Positions 16,829 through 25,209 of a stretch of DNA of 64,000 nt are shown here, piece by piece (within the stretch, counting starts at the first letter, position 1; each line of letters opens with the position of its first letter). A program made the position numbers and the translations under genes. Origin of the DNA: Shinella sp. SUS2 (GTDB lineage: Bacteria > Pseudomonadota > Alphaproteobacteria > Rhizobiales > Rhizobiaceae); the NCBI RefSeq assembly GCF_001262505.1, contig NZ_KQ410741.1, positions 93,664 to 157,663 of the forward strand. Direction: 5' to 3'. Below the pieces are notes generated by a model, which saw only the letters and a list, made by a program, of their open reading frames with translations, searched no databases and had not been told where the DNA came from.

Positions 16829-17862
16829 GGCCCCGCGCCGGCGGGTCGGAGGCGGTAGTGACTGACGCCCCATTCTTCGCCGCCGGCATGGCCGAAAAGC
16901 CCGGCGGTTGCGAGAAAGAACATCCGCCATCGGCGTATCCAGAGCGCCGCCTCCTGTCCATAAGTCGCATTGAAGATGGTGCGGATGGCCTCTCGGTTGC
17001 GGTCGAAATTGTCGAGCCAGTCAAGCGCCGTGCGTTCGTAGTGCTTGCCGTTCCAGCGCCAGTCCCTTTCGACGGTGAAGCTGTCGCTGAACTCCCGCAG
17101 CAGACCGTGGCTCGGCATGACGCCGCCTGTGAAGAAATACTGGGCGATCCAGTCCGCCTTGTCGGCGTGGTCGAAGCGGTAGGCGGTTTTGCGATGGGAG
17201 AAGACGTGCAGGAAGAGCCGCCCGTCCGGGCGGATCCAGCTGCTTGCCCGCTCGAGAAGCATCTGCCAGTTGGACATATGTTCGAACATCTCCACCGAGA
17301 CGATCCGGTCAAACCTGCTGCCAGGGGAAAAACTGTTCATGTCGGCGGTGATGACGGTCAGATTTCGCAGGCCGCACCGCTCAGCTTCTCTCTCGATAAA
17401 GGCGCGCTGCGACGATGAATTCGACACGCTGACGATACGTGCAGCCGGGTAGCGCTCGGCCAAGAACAGGGAGAGGGAGCCCCAGCCGCAACCGAGCTCC
17501 AGAATGTCCTGACCATCCGCAAGGTCTGCATGGGCGCAGGATTCGTCCAGCGCCGCAATCTCGGCCTCCGCAAGCGTGGTGCCGGGTGAGGCATAAAGAC
17601 AGGAGGAATACTTGCGGCGCGGACCGAGCGTCAGCGAAAAGAACGCCGCCGGAAGCTCGTAGTGCTGGGCGTTCACTTCATCGGTGTGAACGGCAATCGG
17701 CCATTCGGTCATTGATCGCGCAAATTCGCGGTCAGTCGGGCCTCCGTCCTGCGCCAGCAGGCGGCGCGTGCGGCTTACAAGTCGGTTGATGCCAAAGCGC
17801 ACTGCGTGATCGGGCAGTGGCAGGCGCTCGGCGGCAGTGATGGCGGCAACGGCAAGGTTCAT
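16825..17862 (-). CDS. CFA-synthase-like SAM-dependent fatty acid methyltransferase (UfaM-like candidate)
   Basis: A 345-aa cyclopropane-fatty-acid-synthase superfamily enzyme. 'YSSCLY' and 'ILELGCGWGSLSLFLAERYP' (SAM motif I), 'VEMFEHM' and 'FTGGVMPSH' are the hallmarks. It is shorter than housekeeping Cfa (about 380-400 aa). It would transfer a methyl group from SAM to the double bond of an unsaturated phospholipid acyl chain. In Rhodobacter sphaeroides a sigmaE-linked paralogue, UfaM, makes methylated intermediates of furan fatty acids; the same neighbourhood (sigmaE, ChrR, flavin desaturase-like enzyme) is present here, so that role is favoured by context. Overlaps both neighbours by 4 bp. 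Confidence 0.88.
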   Translation of the reverse strand: MNLAVAAITAAERLPLPDHAVRFGINRLVSRTRRLLAQDGGPTDREFARSMTEWPIAVHTDEVNAQHYELPAAFFSLTLGPRRKYSSCLYASPGTTLAEAEIAALDESCAHADLADGQDILELGCGWGSLSLFLAERYPAARIVSVSNSSSQRAFIEREAERCGLRNLTVITADMNSFSPGSRFDRIVSVEMFEHMSNWQMLLERASSWIRPDGRLFLHVFSHRKTAYRFDHADKADWIAQYFFTGGVMPSHGLLREFSDSFTVERDWRWNGKHYERTALDWLDNFDRNREAIRTIFNATYGQEAALWIRRWRMFFLATAGLFGHAGGEEWGVSHYRLRPAGAGP

Positions 17863-18674
17863 GTCATCCTTCCCTTCTTTTGGGGGCCAGGCCAGAAGGC
17901 ATTGACACGTTCGACATAGGCAGCAAAAGCGACGCCACGCGAGCGCATCATATGTGCCTCAAGCGGCGGAATCCCCGAGACATGGACGAGCAGCCAGTAC
18001 ATGAAGGCGGGCCCCGCAAGTGCCGTCCAGCCCCAGCCCCAGACGCCCGCGGGACCGATGGCGATGACCGCGTAGCCTGCCCATCCAAGCCACTGGAAAA
18101 AGTAGTTCGGATGACGCGAAAGGCTCCAGAGGCCATGATCGCAGACCTTTCCCGTGTTTGCAGCTTTACTGCGGAACTGCGCCAGCTGCGTATCGGCGAC
18201 ACCTTCTCCGATCACGGCTATGACGAGAATGGCAATACCGGCAGCATCGCTCCAGTGAAGACCGTTGGCAGGGTTTCGAGCGGCAATGAAAATCGTCGCA
18301 GTCAGGAGGAGCGCAGCCGCTGCCTGGACTTGAAGGAACAGGAAGAGGCGCGAACGCCAGCTTTCCTCCCATTGCTCGCGTAAGCTGGCGTAGCGCGGGT
18401 CCTCCCCGCCGTGCAGCGTGCGTCGCAGGATATGAATGCCGAGGCGACAGGACCAGACCCCCGCGATGGTTGCGACGAGGAGGCGCCGCCGGTAATCGCC
18501 ATCCCAGCCGTCGACATGCGTGAGCGCCGCGACCATACTGGCAGCACCGACAAGAAAGGACCAAACCGCGTCGACCCAGCCGGATACCGCACCCTTGACC
18601 ACGGTGAGCCACACCGCGGTCATTGCGAGGGAGACAGCGGCCGCCAGGAGGATGGAAAGCGCCGCCGCCGTCAT
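17859..18674 (-). CDS. DUF1295 membrane protein (isoprenylcysteine methyltransferase/steroid reductase fold)
   Basis: A 271-aa polytopic protein of the DUF1295 family, related to 5-alpha-reductase C-terminal and isoprenylcysteine carboxyl methyltransferase-like proteins. The signature 'GLWSLSRHPNYFFQWLGWAGY' and 'GIPPLEAHMMRSRG' near the C-terminus are diagnostic. Roughly seven hydrophobic helices. It lies 3 bp after chrR and overlaps the methyltransferase by 4 bp. DUF1295 genes are regular members of sigmaE-ChrR clusters, and reduction or modification of a lipid is the likely role. The exact reaction is unknown. Confidence 0.88.
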   Translation of the reverse strand: MTAAALSILLAAAVSLAMTAVWLTVVKGAVSGWVDAVWSFLVGAASMVAALTHVDGWDGDYRRRLLVATIAGVWSCRLGIHILRRTLHGGEDPRYASLREQWEESWRSRLFLFLQVQAAAALLLTATIFIAARNPANGLHWSDAAGIAILVIAVIGEGVADTQLAQFRSKAANTGKVCDHGLWSLSRHPNYFFQWLGWAGYAVIAIGPAGVWGWGWTALAGPAFMYWLLVHVSGIPPLEAHMMRSRGVAFAAYVERVNAFWPGPQKKGRMT

Positions 18675-18677
18675 GGC

Positions 18678-19331
18678 TCAGATGCCGAAGAGCGGCTGCA
18701 GCATGCGGCCGATGACGTTCTTGAAGCGCATCTTGCCCTCCATGGCGGCAAGGCAAATGCAATAGCCGTCCTTGTCGACAACAGGCTGGTGTTCGGCCTC
18801 CTCGTCCATTTCCGCCAGATCTCCGGGGCGAAACGTGCCGAACCGGTCGGAGAACGAGCCTGAGACGATATAGGTCAATTCGGTGCCGACATGTCCGTGA
18901 TCGGGCAACGCCCGGCCAGGCGCCACCTTGAGCAGAATGAGATTGGCATCCGGATCTTGCGGCACACCGACACGACTCATCTTCATGCCCGGGCCGATCC
19001 AGCGCCAGTGCCCGATATCGCAGCCGCGCAAGGCCTCCGGCAAGGGAACGCCCTCTATCTCCACCGGCACCAGAGGCGCCGTGGCGACGGGCGACACGCC
19101 CTCCTCTTCGTCGAGCATTGCAAGCACATCGTTCAGTGCCGTTGCCGAAAGCGGCGTGGATTCAGCCGTTTCCAAAAGAGCGCCACCGAGCGCCTCGTAT
19201 TCGCCGACCCGGGTGCGGCAGACAAGGCAGCTTGCCAGATGCGCTTCGACGACGATGGCGGGGCCTGCAGCAAGCGTGCCGGCGGCATAATGCATCAATG
19301 TTTCGTCTTTTGCGTGATGTGTGATGGTCAT
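18678..19331 (-). CDS. chrR: ChrR-type zinc anti-sigma factor with cupin domain
   Basis: A 217-aa anti-sigma factor of the ZAS family. The N-terminal domain has 'HHAKDETLMHYAAGTL' and 'HLASCLVCRTRV', giving the His plus Cys-x2-Cys zinc site that holds sigmaE. The C-terminal cupin domain ('HGHVGTELTYIVSGSFSD', 'FRPGDLAEMDEEAEHQPVV') is the sensor part, which in Rhodobacter is required for the response to singlet oxygen. The start overlaps the rpoE stop by 4 bp (ATGA), as expected for a stoichiometric sigma/anti-sigma pair. Confidence 0.95.
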   Translation of the reverse strand: MTITHHAKDETLMHYAAGTLAAGPAIVVEAHLASCLVCRTRVGEYEALGGALLETAESTPLSATALNDVLAMLDEEEGVSPVATAPLVPVEIEGVPLPEALRGCDIGHWRWIGPGMKMSRVGVPQDPDANLILLKVAPGRALPDHGHVGTELTYIVSGSFSDRFGTFRPGDLAEMDEEAEHQPVVDKDGYCICLAAMEGKMRFKNVIGRMLQPLFGI

Positions 19332-19966
19332 GTTTGGTCTTCCAGCAGCGCGCGCAAGCGGTTCATGGCCAGACGTGTTCTAGATTTCACGGTCCCCAGG
19401 GGAATACCCAGCTCATCGGCGATTTCGGTTTGCGATTTCTCGCCGAAATAGGAGAGACGGATGATCGTCTGCTGTTCCATCGAGAGCGCGGTGAGCGCAT
19501 GGCGCACCCGCTCGTCCCGTTCCGCCCCGAGCAGGTCGTCCTCGAGCGTTTGCGGCCCACCCTCCGGGTCGGGCGGCAAGATCGAGGGATCCCGCTGCCT
19601 GCGCAAGTGATCGATGCGGATGTTGCGTGCGATGGTGAAGACCCATGTCGCGACACCCGCTCGCTCAGGATCGAAATAGGAGGCCTTGCGCCAGACATTC
19701 AGCATCGTCTCCTGCACGAGGTCTTCCGCAACGACGGACGAGAGAGACCAGCGAAGAAAGAAGGTCTTAAGCTTCGGCCCGAAATAGCCAAAAAGCAGCG
19801 CGAAGGCCTGACGGTCACGGCCGTGAGCGACCTGCCCAACCATCTCGGCGAGAGCATCGGGCGAAGGTGTGTCTTGTGCTTCCTTTGACCTCACGACGGC
19901 AAGCCGCCGGCCTGTCGGCACGCTTGGTTTGTGCTCAATCTCGATAGGGCTTGAAGCTTCATTCAT
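19328..19966 (-). CDS. rpoE: ECF sigma factor RpoE (ChrR-controlled)
   Basis: About 212 aa, ECF group related to Rhodobacter RpoE. Region 2 is seen in 'AEDLVQETMLNVWRKASYFD' and 'WVFTIARNIRIDHLRR'; region 4 in 'LSYFGEKSQTEIADELGIPL' and 'GTVKSRTRLAMNRLR'. It binds RNA polymerase when ChrR is inactivated, classically by singlet oxygen. I take the ATG at 19966, but the AGGAGG is only one base before it and the predicted sigmaE promoter would start the transcript almost exactly at this ATG. The mRNA may therefore be leaderless, or the true start may be a downstream GTG near residue 19 or 28. Confidence 0.93.
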   Translation of the reverse strand: MNEASSPIEIEHKPSVPTGRRLAVVRSKEAQDTPSPDALAEMVGQVAHGRDRQAFALLFGYFGPKLKTFFLRWSLSSVVAEDLVQETMLNVWRKASYFDPERAGVATWVFTIARNIRIDHLRRQRDPSILPPDPEGGPQTLEDDLLGAERDERVRHALTALSMEQQTIIRLSYFGEKSQTEIADELGIPLGTVKSRTRLAMNRLRALLEDQT

Positions 19967-19971
19967 GCCTC

Positions 19972-20001
19972 CTTCTACGCGGCGTTCTCCGAGACGGATC
20001 A
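19972..20001 (-). promoter_or_regulatory. SigmaE autoregulatory promoter of rpoE-chrR
   Basis: On the minus strand TGATCC (20001 down to 19996), an 18-bp spacer and TAGAAG (19977 down to 19972). The expected start point falls at or next to the annotated ATG at 19966. Matches the other two sigmaE sites in spacing. Confidence 0.65.
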
Positions 20002-20027
20002 CATGTATCGAAATAGGCCGTCCAAAG

Positions 20028-20057
20028 TGATCCGCCAGAGGCCCGCGCCCGTAAAGG
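20028..20057 (+). promoter_or_regulatory. SigmaE promoter of the flavin desaturase-like gene
   Basis: TGATCC at 20028-20033, 18-bp spacer, TAAAGG at 20052-20057, 45 bp upstream of the start codon at 20103. Divergent from the rpoE promoter in the same 136-bp region. Confidence 0.7.
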
Positions 20058-20102
20058 GTACTAATTGCTTCCTGTGATTTCGAGTGCCGCAAAAGGATCG
20101 AT

Positions 20103-21434
20103 ATGCGCCATTTTCCCACATCGGACCGGCCCCTGAAAATCGCCGTCGTCGGCACGGGTATCGCCGGCCTTTCGGCTGGATGGCTTCTAGCACAACGTCA
20201 TGACGTGACCGTTTTCGAGGCGGACAACCGCATCGGGGGGCATTCTCACACCGTGCAAGCGGGCGGCGCTCCTGTCGATACGGGATTTATTGTCTATAAC
20301 GAGGCGACCTATCCCAACCTGACAGCGTTGTTTGCACATCTCGGCGTCCCGACCAAGGCGTCGGACATGTCCTTTTCCGTTTCGATGGATGACGGTCAGC
20401 TGGAATATGCGGCAACAAACCTTGCAGGTCTGTTTGCCCAGCGCAGCAATCTCGCAAGCCCGCGTTTCTGGTCGATGCTGCGCGACCTCGTGCGCTTTTA
20501 TCGACATGCACCGAGCGGCGTGAGAAATCTTGATCCAGCCGCAAGTCTCAACGACTATCTCGACAGCGCGGGTTTCGGCCGGGCGTTTCGGGAAGATCAC
20601 CTTTATCCCATGGCGGCGGCAATCTGGTCGACGCCGGCCCTCGAGATCGGCAATTATCCGGCGCTTTCCTTCGTGCGCTTCTGTGAAAACCACGGTCTTC
20701 TGAAATTCGTGCGCCGGCCGGTCTGGCGCACGGTGGATGGCGGTAGCCGCGCCTATCTCGAGCGGCTGACCACGCCCTTGCGCGAGCGTATCCGTGTCAA
20801 TGCGCCGGTCAAATCGATCCGTCGTGTAAACGGTGCCGTGGAAATTTCCGTGCTGGGGGCGGAGCCCGAATGGTTTGATCACGTCGTTATTGGCGCTCAT
20901 GCCGATCAGGCGCTTGGCATGCTTGCCGACCGATCGAAAAAGGAGGCCGCGCTCTTGAGCGTTTTTTCCTATGGCGACAATGAAACGGTCCTGCACAGGG
21001 ATGAACGCCTGATGCCAAACCGGCGGCGCGTATGGGCGAGCTGGAACTATCTGGCGCGGTCCGGGCGCGACGGCACAGCACCCCGCAAACCTTGCGTGAC
21101 CTACTGGATGAACCGATTGCAGGGGATCGAGGATCCGCGTCCGTTCTTCGTGACGCTGAGCCCGCTGCACGCCGTGGCGGAAGACAAAGTCATTTGGCGT
21201 GGAGTGTACCAGCATCCCTTGTTCAATGCCGAAACGCTTGCGGCACAGAAGCAACTCTGGTCACTTCAGGGTGAAGACAATACCTGGTTCTGCGGCTCCT
21301 ACTTCGGCTCCGGCTTTCATGAGGATGCAATACAGGCTGGGCTTGCGGTTGCTGAGAGCCTTGGCGGTATGGCCAGGCCATGGTCCGTCGAAGGGGAATC
21401 GGATCGCATTTTCCGGACCTTGCAGTCTGCCTAG
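20103..21434 (+). CDS. FAD-dependent amine-oxidase/desaturase-like protein (UfaD-like candidate)
   Basis: A 443-aa flavoprotein of the amine oxidase/phytoene desaturase superfamily. The FAD dinucleotide fold is 'VVGTGIAGLSAGWLLAQ' followed by 'FEADNRIGGHSHT'; 'VDTGFIVYN' and the C-terminal 'NTWFCGSYFGSGFHEDAIQAG' are typical of the group found next to DUF1365, CFA-synthase-like genes and sigmaE. In Rhodobacter sphaeroides the flavin desaturase UfaD introduces a second double bond into a methylated acyl chain on the way to furan fatty acids; by gene context this protein is a candidate equivalent. It has its own TGATCC-type promoter and is divergent from rpoE. Confidence 0.85.
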   Translation: MRHFPTSDRPLKIAVVGTGIAGLSAGWLLAQRHDVTVFEADNRIGGHSHTVQAGGAPVDTGFIVYNEATYPNLTALFAHLGVPTKASDMSFSVSMDDGQLEYAATNLAGLFAQRSNLASPRFWSMLRDLVRFYRHAPSGVRNLDPAASLNDYLDSAGFGRAFREDHLYPMAAAIWSTPALEIGNYPALSFVRFCENHGLLKFVRRPVWRTVDGGSRAYLERLTTPLRERIRVNAPVKSIRRVNGAVEISVLGAEPEWFDHVVIGAHADQALGMLADRSKKEAALLSVFSYGDNETVLHRDERLMPNRRRVWASWNYLARSGRDGTAPRKPCVTYWMNRLQGIEDPRPFFVTLSPLHAVAEDKVIWRGVYQHPLFNAETLAAQKQLWSLQGEDNTWFCGSYFGSGFHEDAIQAGLAVAESLGGMARPWSVEGESDRIFRTLQSA

Positions 21435-21567
21435 CGCTCGTGTTCCGTTCGCAGTCGCTCCTTGTTTCAAGCAGAGGAGAAAGGCTGCCGCGGATAAGGC
21501 AGACCGATCCACTATGTCCCGAAACCTCAAAACTCGGCTTCGCCAAGCCCAGGTTCATACATCGAAA

Positions 21568-22266
21568 TCAGGCGACCATTCGCTCCAGCGCTTCTGCCAC
21601 CGCATTGGTCGTGCGTTCGATATGGCTGCGGATAACATCTATGGCACGGGCTGTATCCCGGTCGAGCGCAGCATCGAGGAGGGCACGGTGCTCCAGATGG
21701 ATGTCGCGTGTGAACACCGTCTTGATGCGTGAAAGACGCCGATACCGTTCGTGGTGGCGGAACATCATTTCGCGCATGCGCAGCACCCAGGTCGAGGGAC
21801 AGGCTGCCACCAGCGCTTCGTGAAAGTCGTTGTTCAGTCGCTCCCAGTCCTTCAGGCGGTCTGCACCCTGATTGTCGGAAAGTTCGATCCGTTCGAGGCG
21901 GTGGTAGGTGGTAATGACCTTCTCCTCCCACAGCCGGTCCCCCTTGGGAATGGACTGGGAGAGGGCGTCCGCCTCGAAGATCTTGCGCAGGTGCCCGATT
22001 TCCCGCGCATCCGATACGGACATCGGCGCGACGACGAAACCGCGCTGGCCAAGCAGGGTCACCAGATACTCCCCGGAAAGACGCGCAAGCGCCTCACGCA
22101 GCGGCCCCGCGCCGATATCATAGCGGTCCCGCAGGACATCAATCTTCAGCTTCATGTCCGGCGCAAGCGCGCCCGACACGATGTCTTCCCGCATGAGCCT
22201 GTATGCCTTTTCCGCCTGGGTCTTTTCGTCCCCGGTTTCCAGAACGTCCTGCTGCGTTTTCGACAA
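21568..22266 (-). CDS. GntR-family (FadR-like, FCD) transcriptional regulator
   Basis: A 232-aa regulator with an N-terminal GntR winged helix ('AYRLMREDIVSGALAPDMKL', 'YDIGAGPLREALARLSGE') and an all-helical FCD domain ('NNDFHEALVAACPS', 'HLEHRALLDAALDRD') that commonly binds a metal and a small organic acid. It is divergent from the TRAP/meta-cleavage operon beginning at 22383; three related AATATCGA-type sites lie in the gap. It is most likely the local repressor that senses the transported compound or a catabolite. Confidence 0.9.
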   Translation of the reverse strand: MSKTQQDVLETGDEKTQAEKAYRLMREDIVSGALAPDMKLKIDVLRDRYDIGAGPLREALARLSGEYLVTLLGQRGFVVAPMSVSDAREIGHLRKIFEADALSQSIPKGDRLWEEKVITTYHRLERIELSDNQGADRLKDWERLNNDFHEALVAACPSTWVLRMREMMFRHHERYRRLSRIKTVFTRDIHLEHRALLDAALDRDTARAIDVIRSHIERTTNAVAEALERMVA

Positions 22267-22290
22267 AGATGCGAGCTCCCCTTTTTTGAT

Positions 22291-22384
22291 TTTCGATATT
22301 TATTCCATTTTCTAAAAAACATCAATTTAGAAATTGACTTTCAAATAATATCGATATTTTATCCGTCGCGGGAGGAATATCGAT
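22291..22384. promoter_or_regulatory. Operator cluster of AATATCGATATT type for the TRAP/catabolic operon
   Basis: A perfect 12-bp palindrome AATATCGATATT lies at 22347-22358. A related half-type site, TTTCGATATTTAT, starts at 22291, and AATATCGAT at 22376-22384 runs over the dctQ start codon. The region is strikingly A/T-rich compared with the rest of the window. Repression by the divergent GntR protein by blocking the promoter and the start site is the simplest reading. Confidence 0.6.
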
Positions 22385-22988
22385 GCTATCGTCACAAAAC
22401 AATCCATCCGTCAACCATCTCGAGGCGCAGCCAAAGGCCTTCGGCGCCGGCATGCTCATGGTTGCCAGCCGTAAAATCGCTGCCTGTGAAGCATGGTTGG
22501 CGGGCGCGTTGATCTTCCTGATCTTCCTGCTGCTGCTCGCCAATGTCGTTTGCCGGACCCTCGGTCTACCCCTTATCTGGGCAGACGAGCTGGCGGTGCT
22601 GCTGATGGCCTGGGTCGCCTTTGTCGGCGCGTCCATGGGGCTGGCCCACCGCCAGCATATCGCGGTGACGCTGCTTGCCGATGCAATGCCAGCTGCCGCA
22701 CGCCGACGCCTCGCGCTTCTGGTCGATGGCCTGCTGCTCGTCTTTCTTGCGGTGCTGATCGTCCAGTTGTGGAACTGGTTCGATCCGATCGGCCTTTGGC
22801 GCGCTGGATCAGTCGATGCCTTCTCCTCCTCCGCTTTCAATTTCATCTACCAGGAGCCCACAATTACGCTTGGCGTTCCGAAATTCTGGTTCTGGCTGGT
22901 TCTCCCGATCTTCTGCCTGACTTCGGTTCTGCACGTCGTCGCATCGCTTCTGGCCCGCTACAACGCTCCGGCGGAGACCGCACAATGA
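22383..22988 (+). CDS. TRAP transporter small permease (DctQ family)
   Basis: A 201-aa membrane protein with four transmembrane helices, DctQ family. 'TLGLPLIWADELAVLLMAWVAF' (in part) and 'GASMGLAHRQHIAVTLL' are family-typical around helices 2 and 3. With DctM and the periplasmic DctP it forms a Na+-coupled tripartite importer for organic acids. The ATG overlaps one of the AATATCGAT sites and is preceded by 'GGGAGGA'. First gene of a ten-gene operon running to 31686. Confidence 0.93.
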   Translation: MLSSQNNPSVNHLEAQPKAFGAGMLMVASRKIAACEAWLAGALIFLIFLLLLANVVCRTLGLPLIWADELAVLLMAWVAFVGASMGLAHRQHIAVTLLADAMPAAARRRLALLVDGLLLVFLAVLIVQLWNWFDPIGLWRAGSVDAFSSSAFNFIYQEPTITLGVPKFWFWLVLPIFCLTSVLHVVASLLARYNAPAETAQ

Positions 22989-24256
22989 TTGCTACTGCTT
23001 CCTTTGTCGGCCTGATCGCCGTCGGCATGCCAATCGCTTTCGCGCTGGCCGCACTTGCGATGATCTATATCTTCACCAGTGGCAACACCGTGCTCCTCCA
23101 GTCCTATGGCCAGCAGATGTTCGGCGGCCTGGAGAACTACGGGTTGCTTGCACTTCCGCTTTTCATCCTGCTCGGCGAGTTCATGAATGCCGGCGGCATC
23201 GGCCGGCGCCTGATGGGGCTGGCACTTGCGCTGCTTCGTCCGCTGCGTGGCGGCCTTGCCTATGTCAATCTCGTCGCGAACATGATGATGGCCTCCATCC
23301 TCGGTTCCACTGTCGCGCAAATCACCATCATGTCGCGCCTCGCGGTCCCGGAAATGGAGCGCAATGGGTACCCGCGGGATGTGTCGATGGCGATCACGGC
23401 GGCCGGCGGCCTGCTTGCGCCGATCATCCCGCCCTCCATGCTCTTCATCATCTTCGGCGTCATTGCGCAGATCCCGATCGGCGACCTGTTCATCGCAGGC
23501 ATCGTGCCCGGCTTCCTTATCTTCTTTGCCTTCATCGCCGTCATAGCGTGGCTTGGTCACCGGCATCGGTTCCCGATGACGCCACCCATGCCGATGAGGG
23601 CCCGTCTTGCCGCGGTGAAGGACGCGCTTCCGGCCGCGCTGATCCCGATCATCATCGTGGGTTCGATCCTGGGGGGTATCGCAACGCCGACGGAATCGGC
23701 CGCCGTTGCCAGCCTCGCGGCAATTGCCATCGGCATGTTCGTCTATCGCGAGCTCGACGCCAAAGACATCCTGCCTGCCTTCGCCAATGCCGCGAAAGGG
23801 GCGGCGAGCGTTCTCTTCCTCATCGCCGCCGCACAGGTCTTCAGCTGGGTCATCACCTTTGAAAACCTGCCGGCGATGGTCGCCGAATCCATGCAGACGA
23901 TGACCTCCTCGCCGACGATCTTCCTCCTGCTGCTCTGCGCCCTGCTTCTGGTGGTCGGCATGATCACGGATCCCATTCCGGCGATCATCCTGATCGTGCC
24001 CGTCTTCCTGCCGGTCGCGACCAATGTCTATGGCATCGACCCGTTCCATTTCGGCATCATCGTCTGCCTCAACCTGACGCTGGGTCTCCTGACACCTCCG
24101 GTGGGAACCGGACTGTTCGTCGCCTCGCTGATGGGCAATGTGCGGGCGGAGCGCCTTTCCGTTCTCCTTCTGCCGTTCTTCGCCGCAGTGCTCGTCGTTC
24201 TCGCTCTTCTGGTGTTTTTCCCGGTGCTCTCCATCGGCCTGAAGGAGCTGCTGTGA
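22985..24256 (+). CDS. TRAP transporter large permease (DctM family)
   Basis: About 423 aa with 11-12 hydrophobic helices. Family motifs include 'YGLLALPLFILLGEFMNAGG', 'GGLLAPIIPPSMLFIIFGVI', 'GGIATPTESAAVASLAAI', and 'LNLTLGLLTPPVGTGLFV'. It is the Na+-dependent translocation subunit that works with the small permease. The ATG overlaps the DctQ stop by 4 bp. The stop shares one base with the start of the dehydrogenase that follows. Confidence 0.95.
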   Translation: MIATASFVGLIAVGMPIAFALAALAMIYIFTSGNTVLLQSYGQQMFGGLENYGLLALPLFILLGEFMNAGGIGRRLMGLALALLRPLRGGLAYVNLVANMMMASILGSTVAQITIMSRLAVPEMERNGYPRDVSMAITAAGGLLAPIIPPSMLFIIFGVIAQIPIGDLFIAGIVPGFLIFFAFIAVIAWLGHRHRFPMTPPMPMRARLAAVKDALPAALIPIIIVGSILGGIATPTESAAVASLAAIAIGMFVYRELDAKDILPAFANAAKGAASVLFLIAAAQVFSWVITFENLPAMVAESMQTMTSSPTIFLLLLCALLLVVGMITDPIPAIILIVPVFLPVATNVYGIDPFHFGIIVCLNLTLGLLTPPVGTGLFVASLMGNVRAERLSVLLLPFFAAVLVVLALLVFFPVLSIGLKELL

Positions 24257-25209
24257 TGGCGAATGTCTGGATCCTGGGCGGCGGCCTCATCGGCTGCGGA
24301 TGGGCAGTCGCCTTTGCGGGGGCAGGCCACAAGACCGTGGTGATCGATCCCGATCCGGCGACTGAAGATCGTCTCGCGGCCACCTGGAGCACGGGCCGAC
24401 CCGTTGTGGAACGGCTCGGGCAGCTCTCTCCTGCCGCCGTACCTCCACGATGGAGCACAACGGCCGCAACGGCGGGGGCGAAACCGGAGCTGTTGCAGGA
24501 ATGCCTACCGGAGCGGATGGCGTTGAAGATTGAAGCCCTGCAAGCACTCGAACCCTTTTTGCACCCCGATACGATCATCGCCTCTTCATCGTCCGGGCTC
24601 GATCCGGACCAGATGGCCGAAGGATTGGCCCGGCCGGAGCGCTTGCTGATCGCCCATCCCTGCAATCCCCCCTACCTGATGCCGGTGGTGGAGCTTTGCG
24701 GTGGTTTGGAAACTTCTGCGACCACGATCGAATGGGCCCAGCGATTCTATGAAGCGATGGGCAAGACGGTGTTGAAACTGTCGCGGCCGATGCCCGGCCA
24801 CCTCGTCAATCGCCTGCAGACGGCCCTGTGGCGGGAGGCAGTTTACCTCGCGCGCGAGGGCGTTGCGAGCGTCGGCGATATCGAACGGGCGGTGACGGCC
24901 GGGCTTGCACCGCGCTGGTGCTTCGTCGGTCCGACCGGGGTTTTTCATCTCGCGGGCGCCGAAGGCGGCATTGCGCGGTGCATCGACCAGCTCGGTCCGC
25001 AGATCGAGCGCTGGTGGGAAAGCCTCGGGGCCCCTGCGCTGGACGAGAAGGCACGCCGTCTGCTCGCAAGCGGCATGGAAGCGCACGACCCACGGCCGGT
25101 GGAGGCGATTGCCGCTGACCGCGACGACAAGCTGGCCAGCCTGATGACATTTCTGGCGGAGGAAGCCGCCGGTTCCAAACACATCCAAACGGGAGGAAAC
25201 AACGGATGA
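24256..25209 (+). CDS. 3-hydroxyacyl-CoA dehydrogenase-like (lambda-crystallin/L-gulonate or carnitine dehydrogenase type)
   Basis: A 317-aa NAD-dependent dehydrogenase. 'VWILGGGLIGCGWAVAFAGA' is the Rossmann loop, 'ASSSSGLDPDQMAEGL' and 'LLIAHPCNPPYLMPVVELCG' match the 3-hydroxyacyl-CoA dehydrogenase family (catalytic His in 'AHPCNPP'), and 'PGHLVNRLQTALWREAV' the C-terminal domain. The single short C-terminal domain and lack of a CoA-binding partner point to the free-acid-oxidising branch (L-gulonate, carnitine or 3-hydroxy acid dehydrogenases). It sits between permease and binding-protein genes, so it probably oxidises a hydroxyl of the imported compound first. Confidence 0.85.
   Translation: MANVWILGGGLIGCGWAVAFAGAGHKTVVIDPDPATEDRLAATWSTGRPVVERLGQLSPAAVPPRWSTTAATAGAKPELLQECLPERMALKIEALQALEPFLHPDTIIASSSSGLDPDQMAEGLARPERLLIAHPCNPPYLMPVVELCGGLETSATTIEWAQRFYEAMGKTVLKLSRPMPGHLVNRLQTALWREAVYLAREGVASVGDIERAVTAGLAPRWCFVGPTGVFHLAGAEGGIARCIDQLGPQIERWWESLGAPALDEKARRLLASGMEAHDPRPVEAIAADRDDKLASLMTFLAEEAAGSKHIQTGGNNG

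Noticed and set aside
22958..24049. Minus-strand open frame of 363 codons opposite the first DctM
   Set aside because: Highly charged antisense of a hydrophobic protein; no ribosome-binding site or motif.
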